Assembly (NCBI RefSeq): GCF_002904165.1
Contig: NZ_CVTD020000008.1
Coordinates: 310,001 to 374,000 of the forward strand
Length of the DNA: 64,000 bases
From: Herbinix hemicellulosilytica
Lineage (GTDB): Bacteria > Bacillota > Clostridia > Lachnospirales > Lachnospiraceae
Reading direction: 5' to 3'
Part shown: piece by piece, positions 1-9,500 of the stretch
How positions within the stretch are numbered: position 1 is the stretch's first letter
Layout: every line of letters starts with the position of its first letter
The notes under the pieces: generated by a model
Seen by the model: only the letters and a program-made list of their open reading frames with translations
What the model was told of the DNA's origin: nothing
Databases searched by the model: none
Translations under genes and position numbers: made by a program

Positions 1-493
1 TGAAATAATAACCGTCAATAACCTGCCCGTCTTCTCTTAAAATCTCATCCAGCAGGTGAATCAGCATATCTATTCTTTTTTCAATTCCTAATGACAACAC
101 CTGAATTACAATCAGATTGTTGAAACGATCAACGGTCAGACCGGGAAAACGGTCGGCTTCACCGAAAATCAGTCTGCAGTTGTTGATATCTTCCTGCATA
201 ACCGTTTTTCTATAACTATAGGCATGCTGCAATCTTCTTTTGAAAAAAGCTTCATCAAATTTGTCGTTAGCATTTGTTGAAATTATTCTGACTCCGATTT
301 TAGAAAAGGTATTTATAAAGCCTGTCCCCAAATAAGAACCTTTTGGAGAGAATACATCGACCAGATCTCCGTTTTCAAAACTGCCGTTATATTCTGTAAT
401 TTCTTCAGTATAGACCCATGGGTGGCCGCTCTGCAGTGAAAGTGCAGCTTTCTTTGTGACGCGCACCGACGGGAAATTTCGTTGTATTTTCAT
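1..493 (-). CDS. RlmI-like class I SAM-dependent rRNA methyltransferase, N-terminal part (partial at window edge)
   Basis: The minus-strand frame opens at ATG 493-491 and stays open to base 1, giving about 164 residues, so the C-terminal half lies outside the window. The start resembles the PUA domain of the RlmI/RlmK family (VRVTKKAALSLQSGHPWVYT, residues about 10-29, with the family's HPWV motif). It is followed by the GEADRFPGLTVDRF stretch (residues about 110-124) that precedes the Rossmann methyltransferase domain in this family. Known members methylate a cytosine C5 of 23S rRNA from the PUA-bound substrate. The SAM-binding motifs themselves are not visible here, so the exact target base is not assigned. 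The gene stands divergent from the next gene, with a long intergenic region between them. Confidence 0.78.
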   Translation of the reverse strand, partial: MKIQRNFPSVRVTKKAALSLQSGHPWVYTEEITEYNGSFENGDLVDVFSPKGSYLGTGFINTFSKIGVRIISTNANDKFDEAFFKRRLQHAYSYRKTVMQEDINNCRLIFGEADRFPGLTVDRFNNLIVIQVLSLGIEKRIDMLIHLLDEILREDGQVIDGYYF

Positions 494-582
494 CCTTAAT
501 CACCATTTACTATTTAATCAAAAACAGTGAAAAAAGGCAACAAAAATTAAAGTTATTTCCCGTTTTTGAAATAATACAGAAA

Positions 583-610
583 ATTATAAAAAGTTTTATT
601 GCGAAATCAA
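583..610 (-). promoter_or_regulatory. Putative sigma-A promoter for the RlmI-like gene
   Basis: Read on the minus strand, TTGATT (610-605) and TATAAT (588-583) are separated by 16 bp. The -10 is about 90 bp upstream of the ATG at 493. Pattern match only. Confidence 0.4.
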
Positions 611-901
611 TATAATTTTCGGATATTATAAAGAAAGTATTGGTAATAAAAAATTTTTTAAACGTTTTCCCCAATTTTTTTTATTGAAAATATTCTAAAT
701 TGATATAAAATATACTTAAAACAAGTTGTTATTTTGGAGCAAAGTTATAAAATTTAATATTTTGTTGAATTTTTTTTATTTTAATTTATAATGAAATATG
801 AACTGGAATCATTTTCTAGTTAAATAGTATTAATATCAAGGATGACTTAAAGGATATTGAATATTAAATTGCGGCTGAAATATTAAAATCTGAATATTAA
901 G

Positions 902-929
902 AGCAATTAGATTAAATCTGATTGCTTTT
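902..929 (+). terminator. Terminator-like hairpin in the leader of the 967 gene
   Basis: AGCAATTAGAT (902-912) pairs with ATCTGATTGCT (916-926) around a 3-nt loop, with one G-U pair, and is followed by a TTTT run and then a second T-rich stretch. It lies only about 25 bp before the ribosome binding site of the next gene. It is therefore either the end of a short upstream transcript or an attenuator in that gene's leader. Confidence 0.5.
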
Positions 930-966
930 ATACTTTTTATAATTATTTAACCTGGGAGGAAGCGAA

Positions 967-1620
967 ATGAGATTTTTATTTTGCAATATTGTATGGCTTG
1001 ATTATTACAAAGGTATTTATGAAGGGGTAGATGTGCCTGTCGGCGGCGGTGATATATATAAACAGACAGGAGATGTCCATGAGAAGTATAATTTTGAGGC
1101 TGTTGAAATATATGGAGAAACAGAACGATATTGTCTGGGTTATGTTGCAACAAAAGCTACAAAAACTCAAAATCAGTTACATATAGAAAAAATAAGCGGA
1201 TGTGAAGAATATCATAATCATGACTATGTAGATGATGTAACTGTCATTTACTGCGCAAAACACCCTGCGCATAATTTTATTACAGTAGTAGGGTGGTATA
1301 AGCATGCAACTGTTTACAGATACTATCAGCAGATGGAATTTCCTTCTAATGTCCCCGGTGATGACAGCGTATATATACAATACTATAATGCTATAGCAAG
1401 AGCAAATGATTGTGTCTTACTTCCGCGGAGGGAAAGAAGCCTGTATAACAAATGGAACGTTCCAAAAAGAACGTCCGGTGCGGCTTTCGGGTTCGGACAG
1501 TCAAATATTTGGTTTGCCACAGAAGAAAATGACCTGTTAAAAAAATATCTTGAAAAATTAAAAAATCAGATAGAAGAATATGACGGTGAAAATTGGCTCT
1601 ATAAATATCCGGAGATATAA
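967..1620 (+). CDS. Conserved hypothetical protein, 217 aa
   Basis: ATG 967 follows a clear GGGAGGA ribosome binding site (954-960). The 217-residue product has no signal peptide or membrane segment and is rich in aromatic residues. Notable stretches are the start MRFLFCNIVWLDYYKG, the glycine run VGGGDIY (residues about 24-30), VVGWYKHATVYRYYQ (about 106-120) and GFGQSNIWFA (about 175-184). I recall uncharacterised proteins in other Firmicutes with the same opening and the same GWYK..TVYR and GQSNxW stretches, but I know no function for them. The gene is monocistronic: it has its own leader hairpin before it and a terminator directly behind it. Confidence 0.7.
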   Translation: MRFLFCNIVWLDYYKGIYEGVDVPVGGGDIYKQTGDVHEKYNFEAVEIYGETERYCLGYVATKATKTQNQLHIEKISGCEEYHNHDYVDDVTVIYCAKHPAHNFITVVGWYKHATVYRYYQQMEFPSNVPGDDSVYIQYYNAIARANDCVLLPRRERSLYNKWNVPKRTSGAAFGFGQSNIWFATEENDLLKKYLEKLKNQIEEYDGENWLYKYPEI

Positions 1621-1637
1621 TAGATATAAAATTTGAA

Positions 1638-1676
1638 GATCCTACACTGCCAACAGCACTTGTAGGGTCTTTTTTA
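1638..1676 (+). terminator. Rho-independent terminator after the 967 gene
   Basis: GATCCTACA (1638-1646) pairs with TGTAGGGTC (1661-1669), with one G-U pair, and is followed by seven T. It sits 18 bp after the stop codon. Confidence 0.85.
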
Positions 1677-1972
1677 TAAGTACATTAAGTATTAACATGC
1701 AAAATTAAAGACACAGTATAAATTATATGTTTTTAAATGCGACTTTTTTATATTTGATATTAAAATTTTTATTTATTGTTTAGGTGAGAATCGGCGTATT
1801 ATTTATAGATACAATAGAAGAAAGTGTGAAAGGATATTATATACTTGACGGATTATAAGTCCAAGCCCAATTTCTATTTTCTTAAGAAGGGGTATTGAAA
1901 TACATATATTCTAATGATATACTACCATTCATCTATGATTAATATGACAAAGAAGGATGTTTTTAGATACAT
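1677..1972. other. Intergenic region upstream of the MFS gene
   Basis: About 300 bp of AT-rich sequence holding the promoter at 1895-1923. No other feature was recognised. Confidence 0.5.
1895..1923 (+). promoter_or_regulatory. Putative sigma-A promoter of the MFS gene
   Basis: TTGAAA (1895-1900) and TATACT (1918-1923) have an exact 17-bp spacer. They lie about 50 bp before the start at 1973. Confidence 0.6.
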
Positions 1973-3286
1973 ATGAAGAATATTTTGGCCTACATAATTA
2001 AAGTACGGATACCCCATGCGGTTAATTCGCTTACATCTTCTGAAAACCGGGTTTTAAGGCTGTTTACTTTTGAAGGTATTCTTATTACTATGATTAACAA
2101 TCTAGTCGGCAGTCACAATAATTTGTTTGCTACAAGACTGGGGGCCAGTGATTATGAACTCGGACTTGTTACAATGCTTCCGCAGCTAGTGGGAATGGTT
2201 GTGTTAATTCCTGGTGGAATACTGACCGACAGTATGAAAAATAAGCGTGACATGGTAACTTCTGCCTTATGTGCCGTGGCGTTTATATATACTCTTATAG
2301 GGTTTGTTCCGGCTTTCGGTTCGTACAAGCTGGGGGTTTTTTTATTTTTGCTGGCTTTGTCATCGGCACCTATGACTGTTTATAATGTATCCTGGCAGGC
2401 ATATTTTTCTGATGTGGTTCATCCCAACGGAAGAAACAGTATTTTGGCTGTAAGATCGGCTATCGGTTTTTTGGTGGGTGTAACCATAACCATGACAAGC
2501 GGAGCTCTTTTGTCCCGGGCAGATTTAAACAGTGATAAAATCCGACTGCATCAGATATTTTTATGGATTGGGGCTTTGCTTTTGCTTATCCAGATTTTTG
2601 TTTTAAGAAAGATACCCGGAGAAAGTGCCAAAAAGACCAACAGGATAAGTATTTATGAAATAAAAAAAGCATTTTCAGAACTACTTCATAATCGCAGGTT
2701 TTTAGGATTTGCAGGTGTTGCCTTATTTTTTTATATGACATGGCACAGTGACTGGACTCTTTATTTTATCGGAGAAACACAGTATCTTGGCATGAATGAG
2801 GCATGGTTAAGTTATGTGAATATAGGGAATGCAGTTATACAGTTTTTAACCATGGGAATTTGGAGCAAAATAAATTCAAAGCATGGGGTAAGATTTGCCA
2901 TTATATTTGGAAGCTTAGGCATAGCCTTATGTCCTGTTGCAATGATATTTACAACAGGACTTAATATGGCAAATGCAAAACTAATTTTCCTTATCTTAAA
3001 CATACTTTTTAATATAACTTTGGCTACTACAAATTTAAATATTATACAGTGTTTGCTTGAGGTTATACCTGAAAGCAATAAAACATTAAATATTTCCGTA
3101 TATACGACGCTGGTTACCTTGTCTAACGGTATTATGCCCATGTTGGGTGTTGCCTTATATCAAGCTTTAGGTGGGGATTTAAAGGCATTGCAAACAGTTT
3201 TTTGGATAATATTTGTGCTTAGGATAATTGCCACCGGCCTTTGGGCTTTAAGATGGTGGATACTTAGAAAAGCAAATGAAGTGTAA
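1973..3286 (+). CDS. Major facilitator superfamily permease
   Basis: A 437-residue integral membrane protein with about twelve hydrophobic segments. The first half carries the MFS loop region after TM2 in the form PGGILTDSMKNKRDM (residues about 76-90), a variant of the GxLaDrxGrr motif. The N-terminal NNLVGSHNNLFATRLGASDYELGLV stretch and the central cytoplasmic loop (residues about 205-235) fit the general MFS layout. The substrate cannot be told from sequence; drug or sugar export are both possible. The upstream AAGAAGG is somewhat far from ATG 1973 (about 16 bp), so the exact start is slightly uncertain. The gene is transcribed alone from its own promoter. Confidence 0.85.
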   Translation: MKNILAYIIKVRIPHAVNSLTSSENRVLRLFTFEGILITMINNLVGSHNNLFATRLGASDYELGLVTMLPQLVGMVVLIPGGILTDSMKNKRDMVTSALCAVAFIYTLIGFVPAFGSYKLGVFLFLLALSSAPMTVYNVSWQAYFSDVVHPNGRNSILAVRSAIGFLVGVTITMTSGALLSRADLNSDKIRLHQIFLWIGALLLLIQIFVLRKIPGESAKKTNRISIYEIKKAFSELLHNRRFLGFAGVALFFYMTWHSDWTLYFIGETQYLGMNEAWLSYVNIGNAVIQFLTMGIWSKINSKHGVRFAIIFGSLGIALCPVAMIFTTGLNMANAKLIFLILNILFNITLATTNLNIIQCLLEVIPESNKTLNISVYTTLVTLSNGIMPMLGVALYQALGGDLKALQTVFWIIFVLRIIATGLWALRWWILRKANEV

Positions 3287-3310
3287 TACAATTTTATTGT
3301 GCTTGATTAA

Positions 3311-3340
3311 TTGATATCATATGTTAAAATAAAGTATAAG
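3311..3340 (+). promoter_or_regulatory. Putative promoter of the VanW-family gene
   Basis: TTGATA (3311-3316) and TATAAG (3335-3340) with an 18-bp spacer, about 80 bp before the start at 3419. Weak pattern evidence. Confidence 0.35.
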
Positions 3341-3418
3341 CATTTTGATTCTTTTATATGGATCCATTGTTTATTTGATAAGGTTAAAACAGTGTTTTAG
3401 CTTCTGAGAGGTGATTGA

Positions 3419-4783
3419 ATGAAAAAATCAGGTATATTTTTAGCCTTTATATCCTTGATGATTTTAATAATGATTATATTTGTTTTTCCGACAAAAGCCT
3501 ATGCAGACGGGACAGAGGATAGGATATGTAACGGAGTTTTTATAGATACGGTTGATGTTAGCGGAATGACAGCCCAGGAAGCCAAAGAGGCATTAAAAAG
3601 ACATATTGATGAACTTCGAAAAAAAAGCTTTGCCCTGGTTGTCGAAGGCAAAACAATTATTGTAACAATGGAGGATTTGGACTATTCATTTGAACCAAAC
3701 AATTATATTAAACAGGCCTTAGGCCTTGGTAAGTCAGGCAATCTGATCAAACGATATAAGGACAGTAAAGATATTGAACATGGCAAAAAAGTTTATCCAT
3801 TGACGTTTACATACGATGAAAATAAGCTCAGAAAGATTGTAGAAGTTGATGCAAGAAGTTATGAAAAAGCACCCAAAAATGCATCTTTCAGCAGAAAGAA
3901 CGGTGAATTTGTTTATACCGACCATGTTTTAGGCTTTAAAATAGAAGTTGAGCCTACTATCGAAGCTATAAAGGAAAAACTGGATAACTGGAATCGTATG
4001 GATTTTGTGGTTCATGCGGTTACCAGCGAAGTAGAGCCCGAGTTTACAAGAGAAGAACTTGAAAAATGTAATTCTATTCTCGGCGAATTTACCACTGAAT
4101 TTACCAGTTCCAGTGAAGACAGGGCTGCCAATCTTGCAAACGGTGCAAGATTAATTAACAACGCAATACTCTATCCCGGGGATATATTTTCCAGTCTCAG
4201 TTACCTGCTTCCTTTCTCGTTGGAAAACGGGTATTATATGGCAGGTTCATATAATGCGGGAAGAGTCGAGCAGACAATCGGCGGAGGAGCCTGTCAGGTT
4301 ACTACAACTTTATATAATGCAGCTTTATTGGCAGAACTTGAAATAGTTGAACGGTACAATCACTCCATGACGGTATCTTATGTGGATTTGGCTTTCGATG
4401 CTGCAGTATCGGAAAGTGCGGGAAAAGATTTTCGTATAAAAAATAACACCGATATGCCTATTTTAATCGAAGCATTCAGCGAAAACAAAAAAATCACCTT
4501 CAGAATTTGGGGACATGAAACCAGAGACACTAAAAACAGAAAAGTTAAATTTGAAAACAAGATTATAAAAGAAATTAATCCTTCTTCAAAAGAGAAGATA
4601 ACTTATGATCCTACCAAACCGTCAACATACAGAGTTGTAACTCAGCAAGCCAAGAAAGGATATTATGCCGAGCTTTACAAGGTTGTATATGAAAACGGAA
4701 CGGAAGTAAGCAGAGAGCTTATTAATAAGAGTTACTACAATGCCGAACCGGCGCATGTAACAATAGGATCAAAGAAGAACTAA
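3419..4783 (+). CDS. Exported VanW-family protein with PG-binding-4 and G5-like domains
   Basis: 454 residues. ATG 3419 follows GAGAGGTGATTGA. The N-terminus is a signal peptide (hydrophobic residues about 7-24, AYA cleavage site near residue 29). Residues about 38-150 match the YoaR-type putative peptidoglycan-binding module, opening with GVFIDTVDVSGMTAQEAKEAL. Residues about 217-360 form the VanW domain, with GARLINNAILYPGDIFS and the hallmark IGGGACQVTTTLYNAALLAE. The last about 75 residues resemble a G5-type module (KGYYAELYKVVYENGTEVSR). The protein probably acts in the cell wall; VanW proteins occur in some vancomycin-resistance operons, but the biochemical activity of the domain is unknown. 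A terminator follows, so it is probably a single-gene unit. Confidence 0.85.
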   Translation: MKKSGIFLAFISLMILIMIIFVFPTKAYADGTEDRICNGVFIDTVDVSGMTAQEAKEALKRHIDELRKKSFALVVEGKTIIVTMEDLDYSFEPNNYIKQALGLGKSGNLIKRYKDSKDIEHGKKVYPLTFTYDENKLRKIVEVDARSYEKAPKNASFSRKNGEFVYTDHVLGFKIEVEPTIEAIKEKLDNWNRMDFVVHAVTSEVEPEFTREELEKCNSILGEFTTEFTSSSEDRAANLANGARLINNAILYPGDIFSSLSYLLPFSLENGYYMAGSYNAGRVEQTIGGGACQVTTTLYNAALLAELEIVERYNHSMTVSYVDLAFDAAVSESAGKDFRIKNNTDMPILIEAFSENKKITFRIWGHETRDTKNRKVKFENKIIKEINPSSKEKITYDPTKPSTYRVVTQQAKKGYYAELYKVVYENGTEVSRELINKSYYNAEPAHVTIGSKKN

Positions 4784-4826
4784 TTCTAAAATTGGAAACT
4801 ATGCTCGTTTAATATATCCGATAACA

Positions 4827-4861
4827 GGGGCAGCCATATTTAGAAAAGGCAGCCCCTCTTT
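4827..4861 (+). terminator. Terminator after the VanW-family gene
   Basis: GGGGCAGCC (4827-4835) and GGCAGCCCC (4848-4856) form a GC-rich stem with a single A-A mismatch, followed by TCTTT. Confidence 0.7.
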
Positions 4862-4935
4862 ATAATTAGCCGAACAGGAAATAATAGGTTTTACTAATGA
4901 TAATTTCTATAGGAGATACACTAGGGAGAGATAAG

Positions 4936-6261
4936 ATGTTTTCAAACAGAGATTTGCTGAAGCTAATAATACCCTTGATTATTGAGCAGATTTTGGCTGT
5001 CACCGTTGGAATGGCGGACGGTGTTATGGTGGCAAGAGTCGGAGAGGCAGCGGTATCAGGAGTTTCCATTGTAGACAGCATAAATACCCTTCTTATAGGC
5101 CTGTTTAGTGCAGTGGCGACAGGAGGAGCGGTTGTTTCTTCCCAGTATTTGGGACAAAAGAAGGAAGACAAAGCTTCAATGGCAGGTGAACAGCTTATTG
5201 TATCGATTTTGGCTCTGTCTTCGGCTTTTATGATTGTTGTTTTAATCGGTCGTAATTTTTTACTGAATTTGCTTTTTGGCGGTGTCGAAGCTGATGTTAT
5301 GACGAATGCCAGAATATACTTTTTTTATACGGCTCTGTCATATCCGTTTTTGGGAGTATATAATGCCAGTGCAGCCCTTTTCCGTTCCATGGGTAACTCA
5401 AAAGTTTCCATGAAGACTTCGATTATTGCAAACTTAATTAATATTGTCGGAAACGCCATATTGATTTTTGGATTAAAAATGGGTGTAGCCGGTGCTGCTA
5501 TTCCGACGCTGATTTCAAGAATCTTTTCATGTGTGGTTATGTTTATATTGCTTCTTAATAAAAGCAGGCCGATTAATATCGGAAATATATTAAAATATAA
5601 ATTCGATATCAAAATGGTTAAAAGGATACTAAAAATAGGTATACCAAACGGTATGGAAAACAGCGTTTTTCAAATCGGAAAAATTTTAGTTCAGGGCATT
5701 GTGGCAGGATTAGGAACGGCATCTATTACGGCAAATTCAATCTCTACAAATATAGGAGGTTTTGGTGTCTTGCCGGGTTCTGCCGTTGGATTGGCATTGA
5801 TTACCGTAGTCGGTCAGTGTGTAGGAGCAAAAGATTATGACGGAGTTAAAACTTATACCAAAAAATTGATGAAAATAACCCATCTTAGTATGGCAGTAAT
5901 TAATGCTGTTATCATATTGCTTATACCGTCTATTTTAAGAATATATCAAGTCAGCGATGAGACCTCGAAAATAGCATCATCACTAATGCTATATCACTGT
6001 ATTCTATCCACTTTTTTCTGGCCGCCGTCATTTACACTACCAAACGCCTTGCGAGCAGCCGGCGACGTAAAATACACTATGTGGATTTCAATTTCATCAA
6101 TGTGGGTTTGGAGAATCGGCTTAAGCTATTTGCTTGCTATACCAATGAAAATGGGAGTTTTAGGTGTTTGGATTGCCATGACTGTTGACTGGGTATTCAG
6201 GGCAAGCTGTTTTATATACCGTTTTGAAAAAGAAAAGTACCGAACAGTTTCATCATTATAA
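4936..6261 (+). CDS. MATE family multidrug/Na+ efflux protein
   Basis: The reading frame is open from ATG 4897, but AGGGAGAG (4923-4930) stands 5 bp before ATG 4936, and family members begin with a short stretch like MFSNRDLLKLIIPLIIEQ. Start 4936 is therefore chosen (441 aa). The protein has about twelve hydrophobic segments in two homologous halves typical of MATE transporters, with MADGVMVARVGEAAVSGVS in the first helices and the matching GTASITANSISTNIGG in the second half. Members export cationic drugs or metabolites in exchange for Na+ or H+; the substrate cannot be inferred. It is followed by a strong terminator and has no partner genes. Confidence 0.88.
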   Translation: MFSNRDLLKLIIPLIIEQILAVTVGMADGVMVARVGEAAVSGVSIVDSINTLLIGLFSAVATGGAVVSSQYLGQKKEDKASMAGEQLIVSILALSSAFMIVVLIGRNFLLNLLFGGVEADVMTNARIYFFYTALSYPFLGVYNASAALFRSMGNSKVSMKTSIIANLINIVGNAILIFGLKMGVAGAAIPTLISRIFSCVVMFILLLNKSRPINIGNILKYKFDIKMVKRILKIGIPNGMENSVFQIGKILVQGIVAGLGTASITANSISTNIGGFGVLPGSAVGLALITVVGQCVGAKDYDGVKTYTKKLMKITHLSMAVINAVIILLIPSILRIYQVSDETSKIASSLMLYHCILSTFFWPPSFTLPNALRAAGDVKYTMWISISSMWVWRIGLSYLLAIPMKMGVLGVWIAMTVDWVFRASCFIYRFEKEKYRTVSSL

Positions 6262-6304
6262 AGAATAAAGATTTGTGGGATTGGCAAACTTTAATTAATT
6301 ATAA

Positions 6305-6370
6305 CGGGTATACTGATAAGCCGTGTAGAGAAGAAAAATATAGGCTTATCAGATGTATCCCGATTTTTTT
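6305..6370 (+). terminator. Terminator after the MATE gene
   Basis: A long imperfect stem (6305-6322 with 6343-6362, core TGATAAGCC/GGCTTATCA) is followed by a run of seven T from 6365. Confidence 0.8.
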
Positions 6371-6535
6371 ATTTAGAATTATATGCTGAGGATAAAATAT
6401 GTTATTTTATCAGGTAAAATGACACATAAGTGCCAAAAAATTCATTTAAAATTAAGTCAAACAGAGCTAATTTATTATTTATTTTAGCCGATATATTTCA
6501 TAGGACGTACCTTATTTATACATAGGAGGTTAAAT

Positions 6536-9500
6536 ATGAGAAATAAAGTAAAAACAGGGTCTTATCTTATTACATGCATATTGATAATGTTTGCTATATA
6601 TATATTTTCGGGAAACAGTGTCCATGCTACGGGAGTAGTTAGCCCGGATCAATTTTATTTTGGTGTGGACAGTCAGGATACAAAACCCGGATCTGAAATT
6701 GAGTTGACGAGAGAACAGGCGTTGATATATATAAAAATGAAAAACTCTTCAACAGGAAAAGACGGACTTCCTGACGATGCAACAGTTGAATGGATTACTT
6801 CAGAACCTAAAGTCGTTTCTTTAACTCCTCATACCGAAAACGGTTTTATTTGGCTTAATCGTAAAGGACCCGGCTACTCGACTATTACTGCCATAGTCAG
6901 GTATGGCAATTTTAATTATACCCTTAGTATTTTGGTTAAAGTAAATATGGAAATTAATCATGCCCAAACCGGTACAGAAATAGTCACCACAACCAATGAC
7001 AGAATTCTGAAAATGTATGTTGGAGATACAAAACAGATTTATCTCAAATATGTGGATTATAAGAAAGAAGCAGAAACCGTAAGTGGTGAAGCCATTACCG
7101 CAGCTGCAGTTACATGGGAAAGCAGCAATGAAAGTGTTGTCACTGTCGATGAAGAAGGTAAAGTTAAAGCAGAAGGGAGCGGTAGTGCCACTATTACTAT
7201 AACCAGCAATACCATGTCGTCTAAGGACAGAGTTCTTAAAGAAACCTTAACGGTTGTCGTTGTGCCTACTTTTTACTACAGCAACGGCAGTGATGTCTGG
7301 TATTCAAGTGAAAGCAATAATAATTTTGTTCCGGTTGAGATTCCGCTTCGTGAATTCTTTATAACTTCACAAGCGACTTTTGCCACAAATTTAAAATGGG
7401 AAGTATATGATGCCAGTTCGAATAAAAAACTTACTCCAGACAGCAAAAAACTTAATTATTATGTAAGTGAAAACAGCGGAACTGTTTACTTTACCAATGT
7501 AAAAGCAGGTACTTATGAAATATATGCATTTGCTAATGAAAAATATAATGTCAATACAAGAGTCCCTTATGCATATATGAAAATTATTGTACCTATAGAC
7601 TTAGGCAATGAAGACATTGTTATGAACGTTAACGATACATACGACTTAACAGAGAATTCCAATATACCTGATTTTAGTATATTTAATGTTTGGTATGAAA
7701 AAGAATCAGACAAGCAAATAGCTGTTGTAAATTCAAAAGGCGTTATAACGGCAAAAAGCAAAGGACAAATAACAATTCACCTTAAGTATATAGAAGATTC
7801 AAATTTATATGATCCTGGTTCCGAATATGCAGAGGAAAAAACCATAAAAGTTACGGTTATAGACAGTATTGCCTTGAGTGCTACAGAGGCCGTGCTTTAT
7901 ACTCAGGGGACTTTGTATTTGCATGCCGTTGTTACCGACCGTACCGTACCTATAGTCTGGAGCAGCAGCAACCCCAGTGTAGCAAAAGTTGAAGACGGTT
8001 TGGTAACAGCTTTGAAGCCTGGTGTGGCTATAATTACAGCACAACAGACCATAAACGGTGTTGTTAAGTCAGCAACCTGTGAAATTACGGTACGGCAATC
8101 AGTGACCAGCATTAAATTAGATCCTGCCAATATTAATATAGCCATAGGGGAATATAAAACACTTAAGGCTACGCTTACACCTAAGATCAACGGCATTAAA
8201 CTGGTTTGGAGAACATCAAACGATAAGGTAGTAAAAATAGTTGAAACCAGCGACCTTACCGTGACCATACAGGGTGTATCCGGCGGTACAGCAGTTATTT
8301 CTGCAATTAATGAAGAAAATATTGTGGTAGGTTACTGTCATGTGGTTGTAAGGCAACCGGTAACAAGCATTAAATTATCGGATACCTCTGTAAATATTAA
8401 TTTGGGAGCAAGAAGCATCCAGCTTAGAGCCATTGTGTACCCCGAAAATGCAACGAACAAAGAAGTAAAATGGACATCGTCCAATACTTCTATCGCCAGG
8501 GTTAATGATAACGGTCTGGTGACCCTGATAAGACCGGGTGAAGTTACAATAATAGCTACATCCGTAGATAATCCTGATGCAATGGCTTTATGTAATATCA
8601 CAATTGAAATACCTGTGACTAGCGTGGCATTGGATGATAAAGAAGTTACCATGTATGTTGGGGAGACCAAACGGTTAACGTATACCGTGCTTCCTGTTAA
8701 TGCCAGCAAGAATCAGGTTACCTGGACATCTACCAACCCCAGCGTTGCTACGGTAGACGCGGCCGGAAGAGTAACGGCAAGGCAGGTTGGAACCGCTGTT
8801 ATTATGGTTAAAACTCTGGACGGCGGGCATACCGCTTACTGCACGGTAAATGTTAAGCAAATTGCACAAGGCGTTAAATTTGCCGAATCTGAGATAGAAA
8901 TGTATACCGGACAGGTCCATGAACTTGAATATGCATTAGTTCCTGTAAATGCGACCGATGCTGAATTGTTCTGGGAGTCCAGTGATACCAAGGTTGCTGT
9001 AGTTGATGAGACAGGAAAAGTAACCGCAAAGGGAGCCGGTGTAACATTTATAATTGCCAGAACCAAAGCAGGCGGAATGTCTTATGTTAAAGTAACCGTA
9101 AAAGAGCCTGTAAAAGGATTAATCCTTAACTTTACTGAAAAAACCATATACGTAAGGGATACGTTTGAACTTAAGGTATCCTTAACGCCCAGTGAGGCAT
9201 CTAACCAGCAAGTAGAATGGAAGAGTTCAAATACCAATGTTGCTACCGTATCCGAAAACGGTATAGTAACAGGTGTAGCATCCGGTACTGCTATTATTAC
9301 CTGTACCACAAAAGAGGGAGGTTTTACCGCCAGCTGCTTTGTTGTTGTAAGAGAACGGCTTACCGATATGAAATTAAATTATGACGAATATAGGCTTAGT
9401 TTAGGTAAAACATTTACTCTAACGGTTATGGTTGACGGTAAACCGATTACGGACCAGCAATTCAAATGGACATCCAGCAATTCGGACGTAGCATCCGTTA

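Larger units (their letters stand above)
494..966. other. Divergent intergenic region
   Basis: This is a very AT-rich 473-bp gap between the divergent RlmI-like gene and the unknown gene at 967. It contains the putative minus-strand promoter at 583-610 and a terminator-like hairpin at 902-929. No open frame with a ribosome binding site is evident. Confidence 0.6.
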
